Shown: positions 24,351 to 37,154 of the stretch, piece by piece
Layout of the letters: each line of letters opens with the position of its first letter
Numbering within the stretch: position 1 is the stretch's first letter
DNA from: Polytrichum commune
Taxonomy: Eukaryota > Streptophyta > Polytrichopsida > Polytrichales > Polytrichaceae
Assembly (NCBI GenBank): GCA_950295325.1
Contig: OX485803.1
Span: 15,626,001 to 15,690,000, forward strand
Length of the DNA: 64,000 nt
Direction: 5' to 3'
Notes under the pieces: model-generated
What the model saw: only the letters and a program-made list of their open reading frames with translations
Databases searched by the model: none
What the model was told of the DNA's origin: nothing
Program-made: the position numbers and the translations under genes

Positions 24351-26087
24351 CATATGCCTCCTCTGTTCGAAAAGAAAAAGAAGGAAAAAAAAAAAAAGGA
24401 AAAGGAGAGGTTGATGTGGATATAGTTACATCCCCAAAGATACCTAGTCCAAGGTCACTCAATTTGACCTTCGTATGTATTGGCTCATGGTCAGTTTTCC
24501 CAATTCTAATACTCAATCTCAACCACACGTTGTAAATGATACATAGCATTACTCAGCTTAGCCATTGATGGTTTACCTTAGTGAAGGATGTGCCAGAGGC
24601 TAGAGCTGAGGTACTATGCATACTTAAAGCATAGGGGGAAGAAAGAATGCTAATGAGCATACATTGAGGATAGGTTGGGAGAGTCTACAGAAAAGTGGAA
24701 ACATTGAATGTTTGTTAGTGTTGATACATACCCTGATTATTTGCAGTTGGTTTCGTTTTCAATTTGTGCCCCAAAAAAAAAGAAAAAAAAAGAAAAAAAC
24801 CCAGATTAGTCTGACAAATAAAAGTTTCACCTTCAGGTTTCTTTTTCTTTAGAATTTCTTTCTTTCTTCAACTTGGTGTTGAGCTATTTTTGCATCCTTT
24901 AAGAATACGAAAGGAATTACCAAGCATGAGATTTGGAGAAGGCAATTCAATCAAAGTGCACAACATATTGGTATGCCATGCGCAAAAGTTTGTTTCTGTT
25001 TGGCGTGGCATAAATTGACATTATCAAGCCTTGGTAGATCATGAAGAAAGTAACACTATATTCGTTAATTGGAGACTTTGGAAAGTCTCAAAATAAAATA
25101 CACCCATAGTTTGGGATATCAATATTGTGAGCATAGGGAACATCAAGAACATCAAGAACATGACGGTTTACAAACTCACAAGCAAAGAATATTCACCTTC
25201 CTAAATATAGAAAGTCTATAAATTATGATCAAAACATAACATACACGTGGAAAATAGCAATTAAATCCCCAAAGAGATGGGTTTATGTCCTCGAGGAGTG
25301 CACTATTCATTAAAACCAAGAATCACGTACGTGCATGCCCCTTATTAAAACACCCTTGTATACATTTCATTTTTGCTAAAATCAAGCAATATACTTACAA
25401 ATCTCGTTGCTTCAAAATACATTTCCATACGTACACAAGGGTCCAAAAACAAATACAAAAATTGTATATAACATGTGTACAAATGTTTAGAAATGCAAAA
25501 ATATGGCCCTATTATATGTATAATATCAAATCATGGATTTTTAGTTATAAAGTCGTTAAAAACTTTTTCATCACTTGGATAAAGTTCGTACGTGTTTGTT
25601 TCAGCATCATACGTCAAATTGGCCAAAGCAATAACCGCATCCAATTCTACCATAATATGATATGTGAGATCATAACTCCAAATAAGGTCGTTACTTAGTG
25701 GATGAAAAAACGCATGATTCTTGGTCCATGTCTGACTTGAACGCGTAAACATGTAAACCCGTACTTTACATATATTTTTCTATAGCCTTATCTCCAGCCT
25801 CATGTATATCTACTTCCTGCTTAATAGCAATATGTCTCTTGTACGTACATTTTGTACATGCTTGTTCTAAATAATACCCCTTTTGTGCACGCACATGTAT
25901 ATTTACAGTACTTGAACAGTGCACTCCCTAGGTTTATGTCATTATACAGTCTAGGGTGTGTATCCCATATATAAGGGTCTTATTGAATTGGATTGCACAT
26001 CCCAAACGTACTTATAAATTTGAATGTATCCGCAATAAAACCAAGTCTATGAACTGCCCCTATTTTCCACATTAAGTCCAATCTACG
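24351..26087. other. Gene-free DNA downstream of the broken transposon
   Basis: Contains A-rich simple sequence (24360-24400 and 24770-24800). A minus-strand frame at 25531-25752 ends in an acidic, protein-like segment containing ELDAVIALANLTYDAETNTY. It may be an exon relic, but I cannot identify it. Confidence 0.35.
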
Positions 26088-29000
26088 TTATGTTTCCCCA
26101 TCTCCATCTTCCTCTTCATATCCGTTATCGGCGTCATTTTCCGTAGCTGCAATACGTGCCAAGTTGTCCTGGGCAAATTCTATATGTTTTTGGGGGATGG
26201 TCATTGTTTTCAATTTGGAACCCTTACGCAACTTCCAAGCACAGAGGATGGTATCCATGTTTATCCAAACCGGTGCGTATTCTGAGTCCACTGTCCACTT
26301 GAAACATTTTTTGGTGTCTCAACCTAAATAGGTGTGGAGCACGTTGTAGTCTTTGCCGCTTAATCAACAATAACCCACTTCAATTTGACAAAAGTTGGGG
26401 CTAGTTCGAACAAAATTAGGTGAAGAAAATGCTTTCACCAACCAAATTGGTTTGGGATGCTCCTCATCTCTTGCACGTACAAGGACATATAACCTTCGTG
26501 GTATTCAACACCCGCATGAAACAACGGAGCCGGATGATTGCGCACATGGCCAACGTAATGCTCGTCCATTGCGAACTCTTCACAGACCTCTCCATTGTTA
26601 AAGAAGATGGCGTTGGACTCCACAACTATCAATCGACTTTGTGACAAAAATCCTTGTATCAAAGTCGTACGGGTGACGATACCAAGTGTTGTCAAGGCCG
26701 AGCGAATGTGATCCCAATCTCGGGGGATTCACTCCCTCTTATATTTTGCATACATGTACGTTCAGGACCTATTTATTGGGGGCTATTTACCTTGCAAAAA
26801 ATATTATAAGGTATGGTATTCTTCAAAATAAAGGTGTGATGGTATTTTACATGTAATCTTTTTTCATTATTTTAAAACCCCCTATATTATATGTAATTTT
26901 TTTACAAAATTTATCTATAATGAATATATTAGACCCTATTTTTATCGCACGTTGTTCTACGATTTTTGCCAGTGAACCCCCAAGATCCCAATATGCGATC
27001 AACAGTACATGAGTATCCCAAACACGTTTGGTGATATCTTCCACACGTAATTCATTCCAATACTCAATGAATCCGGATATACCTTTGATGATTTCCGGCC
27101 CATTCTTCATGGGGTCGGGTTTGTAAGGCTTTGGATCCCCATCCGGGAACATACACTTCCCATCCTTGTCTTGACGCCACACCAGTATACCATCCTTCGG
27201 GCCCTAATTAGGGGATGTGCAAAGAAGCTTGAATTGCATGGTAGAGACACCATCATCCCTTATATAAAAGTGGAATTGTTGTGCTCTGGTATGTTCGACT
27301 AAACGCTCCACTCCTTCAACATGTATGGCTTGATGAAGGCCTTGAAATTTGGTATTTCCTCAATCAAGTGCGGGATCACCGGCACATTGTCCAAATCCAT
27401 GTATGATTTCATGAGAAATGGTGTGATGGGAAAATCCTCTTTGTGCAACTTTATTCTCCAACGGCCGAATGACGCATCAATGTTTTCGTGCGTGTGCCCC
27501 ACCATCAAGAAAGACACAAACACCTCATTGAAGATGTTTTTTGCCATGAACAACGACCTAAAACAAAATACGTATTGACATTTGTTGTCTTTAGCATAAT
27601 TATCAAGTTGAACGTGGAGAGTTGGAGGCAATGATTTTGCTAGAGTGGGTTCTCCAAGTGGTTCCGGCAATGAAGACATACAAACCTCCTTCCCTTGGAG
27701 CATTGCCTCATAAAGGCGTGTCATTCCATAACCATAAAAAATGGCACGGGAAGAGCGTACCGGTGGTTTATCAAGATCGCACAAGAGTTTTGCAAATGAA
27801 CCGACCGTGTGGTTGACATCTCCAGGGTAAAAGTCCAAATTATAATGGGCATATTTCATGTCCACATGGCTGTGGACAATCATACATAAAAAAAACAAAC
27901 GATGCATGAACAATAATAATATGAAATAAATATTATGCAGATGATGAAGTTGAACATTTAGCAAACACACCTAACGCAAATTGGAGAACCCTTCAACATA
28001 CATTTCAGATTCTCTATGAACCTGTGACAACTTGAAGAGACCATCTGTGGCCTTTATTTTGCGTGCATAGCAAAGGCATGCGGCCTTGGCATGGTTCATT
28101 TTATCATGGATGATTGTTAGAACCTCCGCATGCCTCATTATGGATAGTGCACGGTTCTTGTAGTAATCTTGACGATGTGCCTCATGGTTGTTAACATGCT
28201 CAATGTATTTTCTCTGGTGTCTAGTATGAGATTCAATGCCTATAGGATGGTCGTCTCGAAGACCTTTATATTTCTCACACACCGTACACATGGCAAACTT
28301 GTCCCTAGGTCTCTTCAAAATGTATTCCGCAAACTTTTGGTTTTTAATTACACTCAACTTGAACAAAGAAATGGGCCCACATCTCGCTGTGCGGCCCACT
28401 TCGTTGGTGTCCGTTAAGGTGTTATTCCATTTTGTGCCCATGGGCAACACCATTTGAACAACTTTCTCCCCTAATGACAACATCCTGGTCTTGTGGGCAT
28501 TGCATCAGCCAATGACACTATGATGGTGGAGAGTGTCGTGGAGGCTTGGAGTGTAGCCTCCTTAGGTTTTTTTGTGCCAGAGTTGTCATGTAATTGAGAG
28601 CAGCGACCCAACGAAAAATACTTCCGAAACCTATAATAGTCAACCTTGGAGACTACGTGGATGATATACCACGTTGTGCAACACACTTCCACACTTTCAA
28701 GGGTCACCACCTTATGGCTATGAGTATCAATGTGCAAATTTTTGTGGACCTTGATTTTTTTTTGCCGACTGCATACAAAAATCTGCAAGCCAGATATCTT
28801 GACACAATTTTGTTCGCGAGGAAAAAAATTGCAACATTTCCTCGCGCAACAATCATTTGCAGACACGAGACGAATAGATTCGTCTCCCAATATGCGATCC
28901 CACCGACGCCCCTTATCTCCACGAGACACGCAACTAGAATCGTTTCTGCGTAGACCTTTGCGATGACGCATTGTGGCCAATAATGCGGACTGCGTTTGTT

Positions 29001-29484
29001 TATGTCGCCGCACATGATCCCACAAGCCTACTCCTTCATGGAGGACCCGTCGAACGGGCCATCGACGTAAGGAAAATCTCCACGTCAACGGAATCTCAAA
29101 CGGAAACAAAGAATTAAAGATTCACACGCCGACATCGTTGAGACCAAGGGGTTGGCATCAACACATTCATGGCGATTGGAGTTCCGACATGTATGCCATT
29201 TGCCACCGGACACCAAGCTTGTTAAGTAGAACAACATCAAATTCCACTTAATGCTCCCTCCCGAAATCGGCACACAATGGAATGCCATCGTGGTCATTCC
29301 CGGAATGATGAGATTGTTCGTGCACTTCAAATGATTCATTGGAGGATGTATCCACAAACACACCCACCATGTTTGTCTCGTCAGTATTGTCAGTTGATGA
29401 CGGGGACGAGAGTTCACATTCACTATCTGATGACGATACATTTGTTAACAACTCAAAGGCACTATCTCCTACATCCACTGCCAT
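26088..29484 (-). pseudogene. Broken copy of a DUF7869-like DDE transposase
   Basis: The pieces align in order with the intact gene at 37155-40408. 29484-29248 is the acidic N-terminus. 29109-28474 is the Cys-rich region (CCARKCCNFFPRE) and the helical VVSKVDYYRFRKY segment. 28459-27971 holds the IIHDKMNHAK motif. 27970-27302 holds HVQLDNYAKDNKCQYVF and VGHTHENIDASFGRW. 27182-26847, 26695-26435 and 26291-26088 form the C-terminal third. The candidate acidic residues survive, but the frame is broken by shifts near 29100, 28480 and 26430 and by unresolved intron or gap regions near 27900-28000, 26700-26850 and 27185-27300. The first exon is preceded by a plausible acceptor (TTTTTTTAG). Divergence from the intact copy is large, so the two are not recent duplicates of each other. 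Confidence 0.85.
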
Positions 29485-29489
29485 CCCAC

Positions 29490-30005
29490 CTAAAAAAACA
29501 ACCATGGAATGATCAACCACACAACCAATGCAATGCATACAACAGTGGACACACTCTCTATGTATATAACAATACAATGTTATGTGCAAACAATCCATAT
29601 TTTTCCATTCCAATGGACATGGGCATCTCATGGTGTTATTTATTATGCATAGAGGACGTTGAAATGATTTGTTGAGTAACCATGGAGATGGTTGCACATC
29701 AATAAAAGACATGATTTTCAAATATGTTCATGAACGCGCAGTCGTAAACCCATCCCATTTCACAATTAAATGTGGAGGGGACAAACGACACGTGATTTTT
29801 AGGATCACACATACGTATACTTACAACGGTGTCCAAGAACAACACATATGCGTATGGGAAAAGGTTGAAATATATGGATGAAAGCAATCTCAGTTGCATA
29901 CACAATCGACAAGATTTATGTCAATCAAAGTTACAATACAAAAAGAGTATGACTTGGGATATACGAATGGCCGTTCGTATACCTTTCCATAAATATTTGA
30001 GGGTA
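29490..30005. other. 5' flank of the broken transposon
   Basis: No separate gene seen. It would hold the leader and left end of the transposon at 26088-29484, but no inverted terminal repeat was found. Confidence 0.35.
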
Positions 30006-30007
30006 TA

Positions 30008-30560
30008 TTTACGAATGGCCATTCATATGTTCTAGGCCGTACTGTCTATGCCAACTAAAACATGGACTCTAGCAATTGTAGTATTTATTGCCATCCGTTC
30101 ATAAACGGTATGATATCGTATGTGTATTTGGGACAAATAGGTGCGTTTGGGACATATGAACGTCCGTTCGAGAATATTTACATAGTTTATTTACGAACGC
30201 CCGTGCATATCTCACGATGACACACTGTTTATGTCTATATATAGATGTATGTATATGTCTGGATGTTGCTAGATGCAATCCATACTTCCAGGTGGTATTT
30301 ATGAATGCACATTCGTAAACTCGACCATCTCATGTGTATTTTGGGAAAATGAATGTGTGTGCGACATACGAACGTCTATTCGTAAATATTTGGATGGCAT
30401 ATTTACGAACGCATGTTTGTATATTCCTATGCCATATTGTTTATGTCTGCATAGAAATATGTATATGTATGGATGTTGTTGGATGCATAAACCATACCCT
30501 CGGGTGGTATTTACGAACACACATTTGTGAACTCTTGACCATCCTGTGTTTAGACCATTA
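30008..30560. repeat. Tandem repeat, about three copies of 180-213 bp
   Basis: Units start near 30015, 30193 and 30406 and share TTTACGAA(C/T)GCCC-like starts, TGTTTATGTCT, ATGTATATGT and GGATGTTG(C/T)T(A/G)GATGC. Each unit holds short inverted words of the type ACGAACG..CGTTCGTA. It lies just outside the broken transposon and could be part of its end or an independent satellite. Confidence 0.7.
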
Positions 30561-31890
30561 CTACAAATGCGTTGATTCTACCTTAACGATCGCGCATTTG
30601 TAAAGCTCTGGTATAAGCGGCAGTATATGCGGTAGATGTAGGTTGTTCCATACTTGGGGAGTGTATAGTGGACGCATAGGAAAATGGCTTGAGCGCACTC
30701 TAATAGGTCTCTAGAGCACGCATTAGGTGTCTACTAAAAAAAAAAAAAAAAAACTTTAAGTACTCCTCTAGGGTGGTTCCAAATCCTTTGGATTTTTTAA
30801 AAAAGGATTCCCGCTACCTACTTTGACCTAACAACATGTCATTCTATCTATGTGGAACATCCATGACGATATGTTAGGAACATGTATGGCATGCACACAA
30901 TATACTAAAAATATGTACATCGGTCACACACCTTAGGTGTTACTAAGGTCTAACAAATACACACACACACACACACACACACAATGAGGTAAGAGTGGGT
31001 CAAAATTGGTTGTGGAGTCCCCTAAAATTATAGGTATCAAATGATTCACATCAAAACATGCCCGTAATATGCTCACCAAGTGCGTGAACACCAATAAAAA
31101 GTCGGATTAATCCAAAATGGCCTATAAGGTAGATAAAGGATATGAATTGAAACCATACCTAGGTATAATTCAGGTCTTAATTCAAATGCAAACCCAAATG
31201 TGGAAAGATTAAATCAATCCAGAATGTGTAGAAAGATTGAATTAATTTGGAATGGTGCATAAGATAGAGTAAGCATGTGAATTAAAACCAGGCCTAGGTC
31301 CAGTCACACTAGTAATTATGTGTTTTGTATCCTACAAGAAGTAGGTGCATAGCTAAAAGTGTTCATTTAAAGTCAAGTCTTAGGACATGCACGTCATAAT
31401 AAGATTAAGTATGAATTATGTGATAAAAATGCACTCAACACTATTAAGGTGAAAGGGGGAGAACTTCAAATTTCAATTCTAACGTAAACCAAAGTTGTAT
31501 CTTAAATCCAATTTTGAATCTTGAAATGACAATCGGCATGATTCTCAATTATAGTTGTTATTAAGCAAATGAATCAATTCCCAATCCAACCAACATCGGT
31601 AGACCAGATGGACATAATTGCAGACCACAATGTGGCCATATATAGGAAAAGTTGGTAAGATCCAAATATTTAGGGATGTAGGATTTAGGGTTTGGTGTTA
31701 CGGTTTAGGGTTTGTGAAAGTTGTGCATGTATGTAGTCAATACAATAGATTACACACACAAATAATCTTGACTACTCAAAAATCCATATCTCAGTAACTT
31801 AATTTATGCGTAATGCACATTTGATACTAGGCAAACATCTGACCACATGGCTCAAATGCACTAGTTCAAGTTCAATTTAAATGTTATACA
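30561..31890. other. Gene-free DNA with a CA microsatellite
   Basis: An AC repeat lies at about 30960-30983 and an A-run at about 30736-30753. A direct duplication of AGATTGAATTAATTTGGAATG-like words occurs at 31200-31260. No exon-like frame is seen. Confidence 0.45.
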
Positions 31891-32070
31891 AATGTTAGTT
31901 CAAGTTGACACCTAATTAAATGAATTGACAACCTATTGGAAATTGAATTGTCATCCAGGTCTTGTAAGAAACAGGATACCCCCCCCCCAATCTCAAATTG
32001 GGTCCTTTACAAACTTCATAATTATTTGAGGAACTATTGAAGAGCTTGAAAGATATTTCATTCTTAAAAA
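31891..32070 (+). repeat. Left arm of a 4.3-kb-spaced inverted repeat
   Basis: This arm is homologous to the reverse complement of 36003-36208 at roughly 75-80%. Landmarks are TTAGTTCAAGTTGAC, TAATTAAATGAATTGACAAC, a C-run followed by AATCTCAAATTGGG, and ATAATTATTTGAGGAAC. The other arm has a small insertion after the first block. Confidence 0.75.
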
Positions 32071-32464
32071 CACTTTATTCTAGAATACGATATTATGAAC
32101 ATCCTTGGGGGTGGATTCTTAATTGAATACATGTTAAATGACGTACATTGTTCACTATGATTTTTTACTCCCTATTTACAAGATGTTTACAAGGAATCCG
32201 AATGTAAAGGTACTAAGGGGGTGCGGCAAAAAAAAATCATATATTAATACTAAACTCTTCAAATTAATGTGATAAACGCCTCCACTACATACACATATTA
32301 CAAAGCATGAATGAAACGTGCCTTTATTACTTATACATCCAACCTTCATTTTCATTTGAGAGAGTCGTTGAACATCTTTCCATCATAACAAGAATGGACA
32401 AGGTAATCATGTATGACTACCTCCACAATATGACAACAATTCATATATCGTGACTTGGATGAAA

Positions 32465-32715
32465 CCAACACATTTCAGCGTAAAATATCCCATCCCATCT
32501 CATCCCCTCATCTCATCCCATCCATCATCCCTCCCATCCCTAGCCCATCACATGCCAACTCCTCATCCCCTCATCCCCCCATCCACATATCCCCCTAGCC
32601 CATCCCACCCCATCCCCAACCCATCACATGCCAACTCCTTATCCCCCATCCACGCATCCCCCTAGCCTATCCCACCCCATCCCCCATTCCCCATCCCATC
32701 ACATCCCAACTTTCC
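32465..32715. repeat. CATCCC low-complexity satellite
   Basis: Degenerate CATCCC repeats, with a larger duplication of about 95 bp containing CCCATCACATGCCAACTCCT. The long frames here come from the repeat and are not called. Confidence 0.9.
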
Positions 32716-32896
32716 CAGTGGGAAGAGGCCACATGGCAACCAGCAACCTCCTTGCGTCCCTTCCTCTCCTCTGCTCATTGTCATTTGGAGTAGAGAGAGG
32801 AGGAGCGGAGCGTTGAGCAGATACAAAGTGAAGCTCTTGCTGTTTTTAGTCTCGCATTTCTCATATTAGTTTTGTTGACGCAAGTGTTGAGAGTTT

Positions 32897-33021
32897 GAGA
32901 TTTCCTTTGAGAATTGCAAGCTTGAAAGTAGAAAACTCAAGAATTAGAAGCTTGAGAGTTGCAAGCTTTAGAGTAGCGAGCTCAAGAGCTACAAACTTGA
33001 CAATTGCAAGCTTGGGAGTTG
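32897..33021. repeat. 15-bp minisatellite
   Basis: About eight degenerate copies of a 15-bp unit close to GAGTTGCAAGCTTGA. The repeats keep frame because 15 is a multiple of three, which produces a KLATL-type open frame on the minus strand. I regard that frame as incidental. Confidence 0.85.
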
Positions 33022-33027
33022 CATGTA

Positions 33028-33435
33028 TGGTAACCTCCCGCTTAAGTACACACCCGTTTAAATACGCATCCCGGTTGAGTACGCATTTTTTGGCAAAAAA
33101 TTTAGGCTCCAAGGTTTATTAGTTGAACATGTCGTGAATCGTTATTTGGCGTAAGTTTTGAAGTTTTTTGCATTTGGCTTTGAGGCCGACCCCTCGGATC
33201 TTGCTCTAACATGATTCAAATGATTTCTTAAGGTCATCGAATGTTTCCTCTGCTTCTGCTTGAACTTTAGGGCAGAGCAGTTGATCCTCGATGTTGACAA
33301 CATGCTTATAAAGAGAGTAAAAACCCTAGAATATAACTCCGTTTTCTAAGCCAACATTTCTAAAGTACGCACCTTCCAACTAAGTACGCACAAACTGCGC
33401 AAGCTCAAGTTGCATACTTAAGCGGGAGGTTACTG
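33028..33435. mobile_element. Pogo/Emigrant-like MITE
   Basis: The element is 408 bp. The right end read inward is CAGTAACCTCCCGCTTAAGT and the left end matches with a TG start. TA flanks lie at 33026-33027 and 33436-33437. The terminal CAGTAA-CCTC and TA target are the signature of pogo-type elements such as Arabidopsis Emigrant. Internal ACTTAAG/GTACGCA words repeat near both ends. A related terminal fragment is at 1882-2372. Confidence 0.75.
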
Positions 33436-36002
33436 TACATCATAGTAGCTGCTAGGGTTTGCATATAACATGCGAGGGCTTGAGAGTGTGAGGGAGGATT
33501 GAATGGTGCAAGGGTGCATTTCAAAGTCAATTGATAGTACATTTGTGAGGCGTCCCCCTGTTGTAAGGGGTACCCCACGGGTGCTGGCCAACTTTGAAGA
33601 ACACCCTCCTCATCAACAACAACCTTGCCAAGAACGTTCTCAACCCCTCGGGTATTTTCATCTTCCCTTACTCGTGGACCGGCAATAGGAATGATACATT
33701 TTTGTTCCATACTAGGCTATCACCTTACCTTAGAAGGCTTGTGTGCCATACCAAAAGCATCCTGGATTTTGTTATGTCAAATCCCATCAGCAATGTGGCA
33801 CTCAACCCCTACGATAATGTATATAGGAGCATTGTGCAGCTCGCAAAATTCAATAAATTCATTTAAAATATCTCCATGCATGTGGTTGTGTCCATGTGTT
33901 TCACATATCGAATGTTTGTTCCATATTTGGATGTTGTTTTTGTTGCCCATAGTCTTCCCCGCTGTGTGATACCCATGTCCTTGACGGCCCTTCATGTCCC
34001 CCCTTGTCCCCTGGCTCCCCTTCCCGCGGCGTGACGGATTCCCAAATCCCCTCCCTCTACCAATTCCACGGGTAGGTCACTCTAAGGCATTTTTGTGCAC
34101 CATGTGCGGCTGGGGGTTTTTTGTTTTGGGGTTATTTACCTTCAAGGGTTGAATTAAAGCCTCCCTATAATTACTTAAATTTCAAAAATGGCCCATTTGT
34201 TTGCACCCTTCCATTACTTATATTGTCCAAGTCACTGTAACTTTTTGTACTCTATATTCCATTTAAGTAATAAAAGCTAATCTACTTCCTAACGCATTAA
34301 GGAGTGTTAAGGAAAACCATGGAAACAAAGAAGGGTGCAAACAATAATATCATTGCAAACAAAGTTATGAAGAAAACACATAGGAGACCATAGCAAACAT
34401 ACTAAACATACCTTCTAGGATCCTTATCTTCAACCCCTATATTAATTTTACAAAAAAATAATGGCCCACATTTTATGTCCATCTAACTTACTTATAATGG
34501 GATTGTCTACATTTAATGGCCCCTTCATTATTTGGAATTCCTTTATAATTTTTGTTTCAAATGATTTTAATCCTCTCTATATTATGCCGCATGTCGTTTT
34601 TAAAATGCACTAAGTGACCTACCCGTGACCAATTCCTAGTGGTGGATGCAACCTTGACAGTGGATTACTCCTGGGATGTCAGCATCGACAACAGCGTTGT
34701 GAACAACCCGCCCCCCAGAGTTGTCGCCCACACGTACAACCCGTCACCTTCTCCCCTCTCCAAGGAGAAGTGAACGCTCGTTCGGTGCCGACATGTGTCG
34801 CCCTCAAGGGACGCTGACGTTGCTTATCGTGGGCTGAGCCAACATCCCTGCATGGAAGCTCCCCGGTGAGACCCCTCCCCCATCGACTCCCTTCCTCCTC
34901 CCGCAAACTCCTCCGCGATCGTTGGCCCTCCATGCCTTGATGTCCCCCCCATTATCCAACAATGCAACAATTCAATCAACTCCGGATGCTCCCATCAGCA
35001 CCCCGCAGTGCCAATCGTGCCCGCACCGACGTCTCCAAAGCCAAGGTGCCCTTCTTTATCCCCTCCTCCTTTTTCACTGTTGTTTTTCTTATCTTGCATG
35101 TGCATGCCGTGCACTTTACGAGCGCCCGTCCAAACGGCCCCTCATTAATTTTCCACCCCATTCTTCCTATGGTGTTATTTCACAGGTTGCTCCGTGCTCG
35201 CTTGGTGGCTGGCCCTCCTCGACTTCCTCATTGGATAGGCACGCCCTCAAGGCCGCATCTTCCGAGTCCAATCATTGTTTGGCCCTCCGGAGAAGTGCAA
35301 GACATTCTCTCTCGTAGACGCCCTTGTATTCCACTTACAATACCACTTTGTACAATTCGGGAGCGCATCCGGATATATGGAAGAATGACACATATTCCGG
35401 GCCAGTCAACAAACATGGCTACAACTGCAGTCTGGAGATTTTCAGAGCCATGGAGGCCGCGAAAAACAAGGACTCGGCTACAAAAAATAAATAATGGGAC
35501 TAGAAATGTCTACAGACTCCCTAAAAGCTTGTAGGGGTAGAACATAATGCTTGATTATCTATATTATTTGAAGTTCTTCAAGACATTGATGGTATTTCCA
35601 TTATATTTGTATTTCAAAACCATTGAATAGATTTAATTTCCAATCATTCTCTACGTCTTCCCTTCGATTGGCAACGATATCTCAATTCATATGCAAATAT
35701 TGTCATATATGGTTCACTTTTTTGTTCACTTTGATGCATTTATGTCCGATAATTATATCCAAAACTATACATATGGGATATTTATGTTGTCATCACTAGT
35801 CCAGATTTGAAAAGCAAGTCCTTGAATAGTCTCAAAATCATCAAAAGGTCTCCGATTACCGAATATAGTGTTAAGTATGTTGATTTTGACAAGTGAAGGC
35901 ATGATGAAATGTTCCATTTGTTTTGTAATGTCTCTTACCAAAAATCTCAATTTAGAATTCAGGCAAATAAAAGTTTCACTTTCAAGTTTTGGATAGCAAC
36001 CA
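33436..36002. other. Unassigned segment inside the inverted repeat pair
   Basis: Several medium frames exist. 33594-33866 (+) reads as a Phe/Tyr-rich protein-like segment. 34962-35534 (+) is long but compositionally unconvincing, and 35765-36037 (-) is short. None shows a recognisable domain or splice-supported structure. 34640-35300 is noticeably GC-richer than its surroundings, which may mark a separate insertion. Confidence 0.35.
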
Positions 36003-36208
36003 CATTTCATGAATAAAATATCATTCAAGTCGTTCAATGGTTTCTCAGATAATTATCAGCTTCAGATGGGTCCCAATTTGAGATTGGGGGGTCTATTTTT
36101 TTACTAGAGATGGAGGAAAAATCAATTTCTTAGTGGTTGTCAATTCATTTAATTACGTGAACTATAGGGAGGAAGCACCACTTCTAGGTCAACTTGAACT
36201 AGCATATG
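36003..36208 (-). repeat. Right arm of the 4.3-kb-spaced inverted repeat
   Basis: This is the inverted counterpart of 31891-32070. Read on the minus strand it shows CTAGTTCAAGTTGACC, TAATTAAATGAATTGACAAC, a C-run followed by AATCTCAAATTGGG, and GATAATTATCTGAGAAACC in the same order. Confidence 0.75.
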
Positions 36209-36630
36209 TATAGTTCCTAGTGGTGAGTGTGAAAATGACCCCAAATAAGTTAGTTGTTACAACACTTAATCGCTTGAGAAATGGAAGGCGGTGGAAAACA
36301 ATTGTTTCTCCAAATATTAGAGAACAACCTCCTCCAAAAAGACTTCTCCTTTTACACACGTTCAAAAACGTTGATTTCGAACATATGTGGCCTCCATAGG
36401 AGGCAATCACAAGCGTGCATTGGAGCCATGTGGTTGGGAGTGTTTCACATTTGACATGACGTGGATCCTTTTTTTTTTTTCTCTTTCCTTTCAGGCATGT
36501 GAGAGGGATAATGTTGCTAATGAATCAAATTTCACAATGAGCATGGATAACATCATATTAAACATTATGGGACTTTTGGGAGTCCCAAAATTACAAAACA
36601 TGTACATTTTGACCAAAATTCTACGTGGGA

Positions 36631-36716
36631 ACGTGAATGGGAACGTGCATGGGAACTTGCCAAAGATTATGTGCGTGTGTATGGGAACGTAGGAACACGG
36701 GGGGGGGGGGGGGGGA
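36631..36716. repeat. GGGAACGTG short repeats and a G-run
   Basis: Three to four copies of TGGGAACGTG(C/A)A-like words are followed by an uninterrupted run of about 18 G residues. The G-run could form a quadruplex. No gene is attached. Confidence 0.8.
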
Positions 36717-36819
36717 CTCAATTGGGAACCTCAATACGAGGAGTATGGACGAGATTGGGGAACTTCTATGGGAACCATGGCACATGGTTGGGCCATAACG
36801 TTCGCCAATGTACACCACT

Positions 36820-37154
36820 TACACACGATATTCGTGATATTCATAAATAGTTGCGTGCGTACAAATTTTCATAGCACATACGTACAGTGTCCCACCGCAC
36901 ATGTTTGAAATTGCGGGGAAGTTAGGGTTTAGGGTCCCTACATTGAGGTCTGAAAATCCATACATTAATGGGACCACACCATGCATGATGATATGACATT
37001 GGTTGAAATTTGCACATATAGCAATTAAGGCCGTATCGACAAAAAAATGAGATGTTTGGTTCCAAACGTACTGCCCTATCACCTACCGCAGATCACTAGG
37101 GTCTTGACACTGGCTCATCTAATCCCGTATCACCTTCAATTCCAGTGTCTTTGA
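36820..37154. other. 3' flank of the intact transposon
   Basis: No separate gene. It would hold the 3' untranslated region and right end of the element, but I could not find a terminal repeat matching the 5' flank. Confidence 0.35.

Noticed and set aside
32450-32816. Open frames in the CATCCC region
   Set aside because: Low-complexity Ser/His/Pro translations forced by the repeat.
32861-33112. KLATL-repeat open frame on the minus strand
   Set aside because: A 15-bp minisatellite keeps any frame open. There is no start context, splice signal or partner sequence.
34962-35534. 190-codon frame as a gene
   Set aside because: The composition is irregular, an overlapping frame is equally open, and no domain or splice support is visible.
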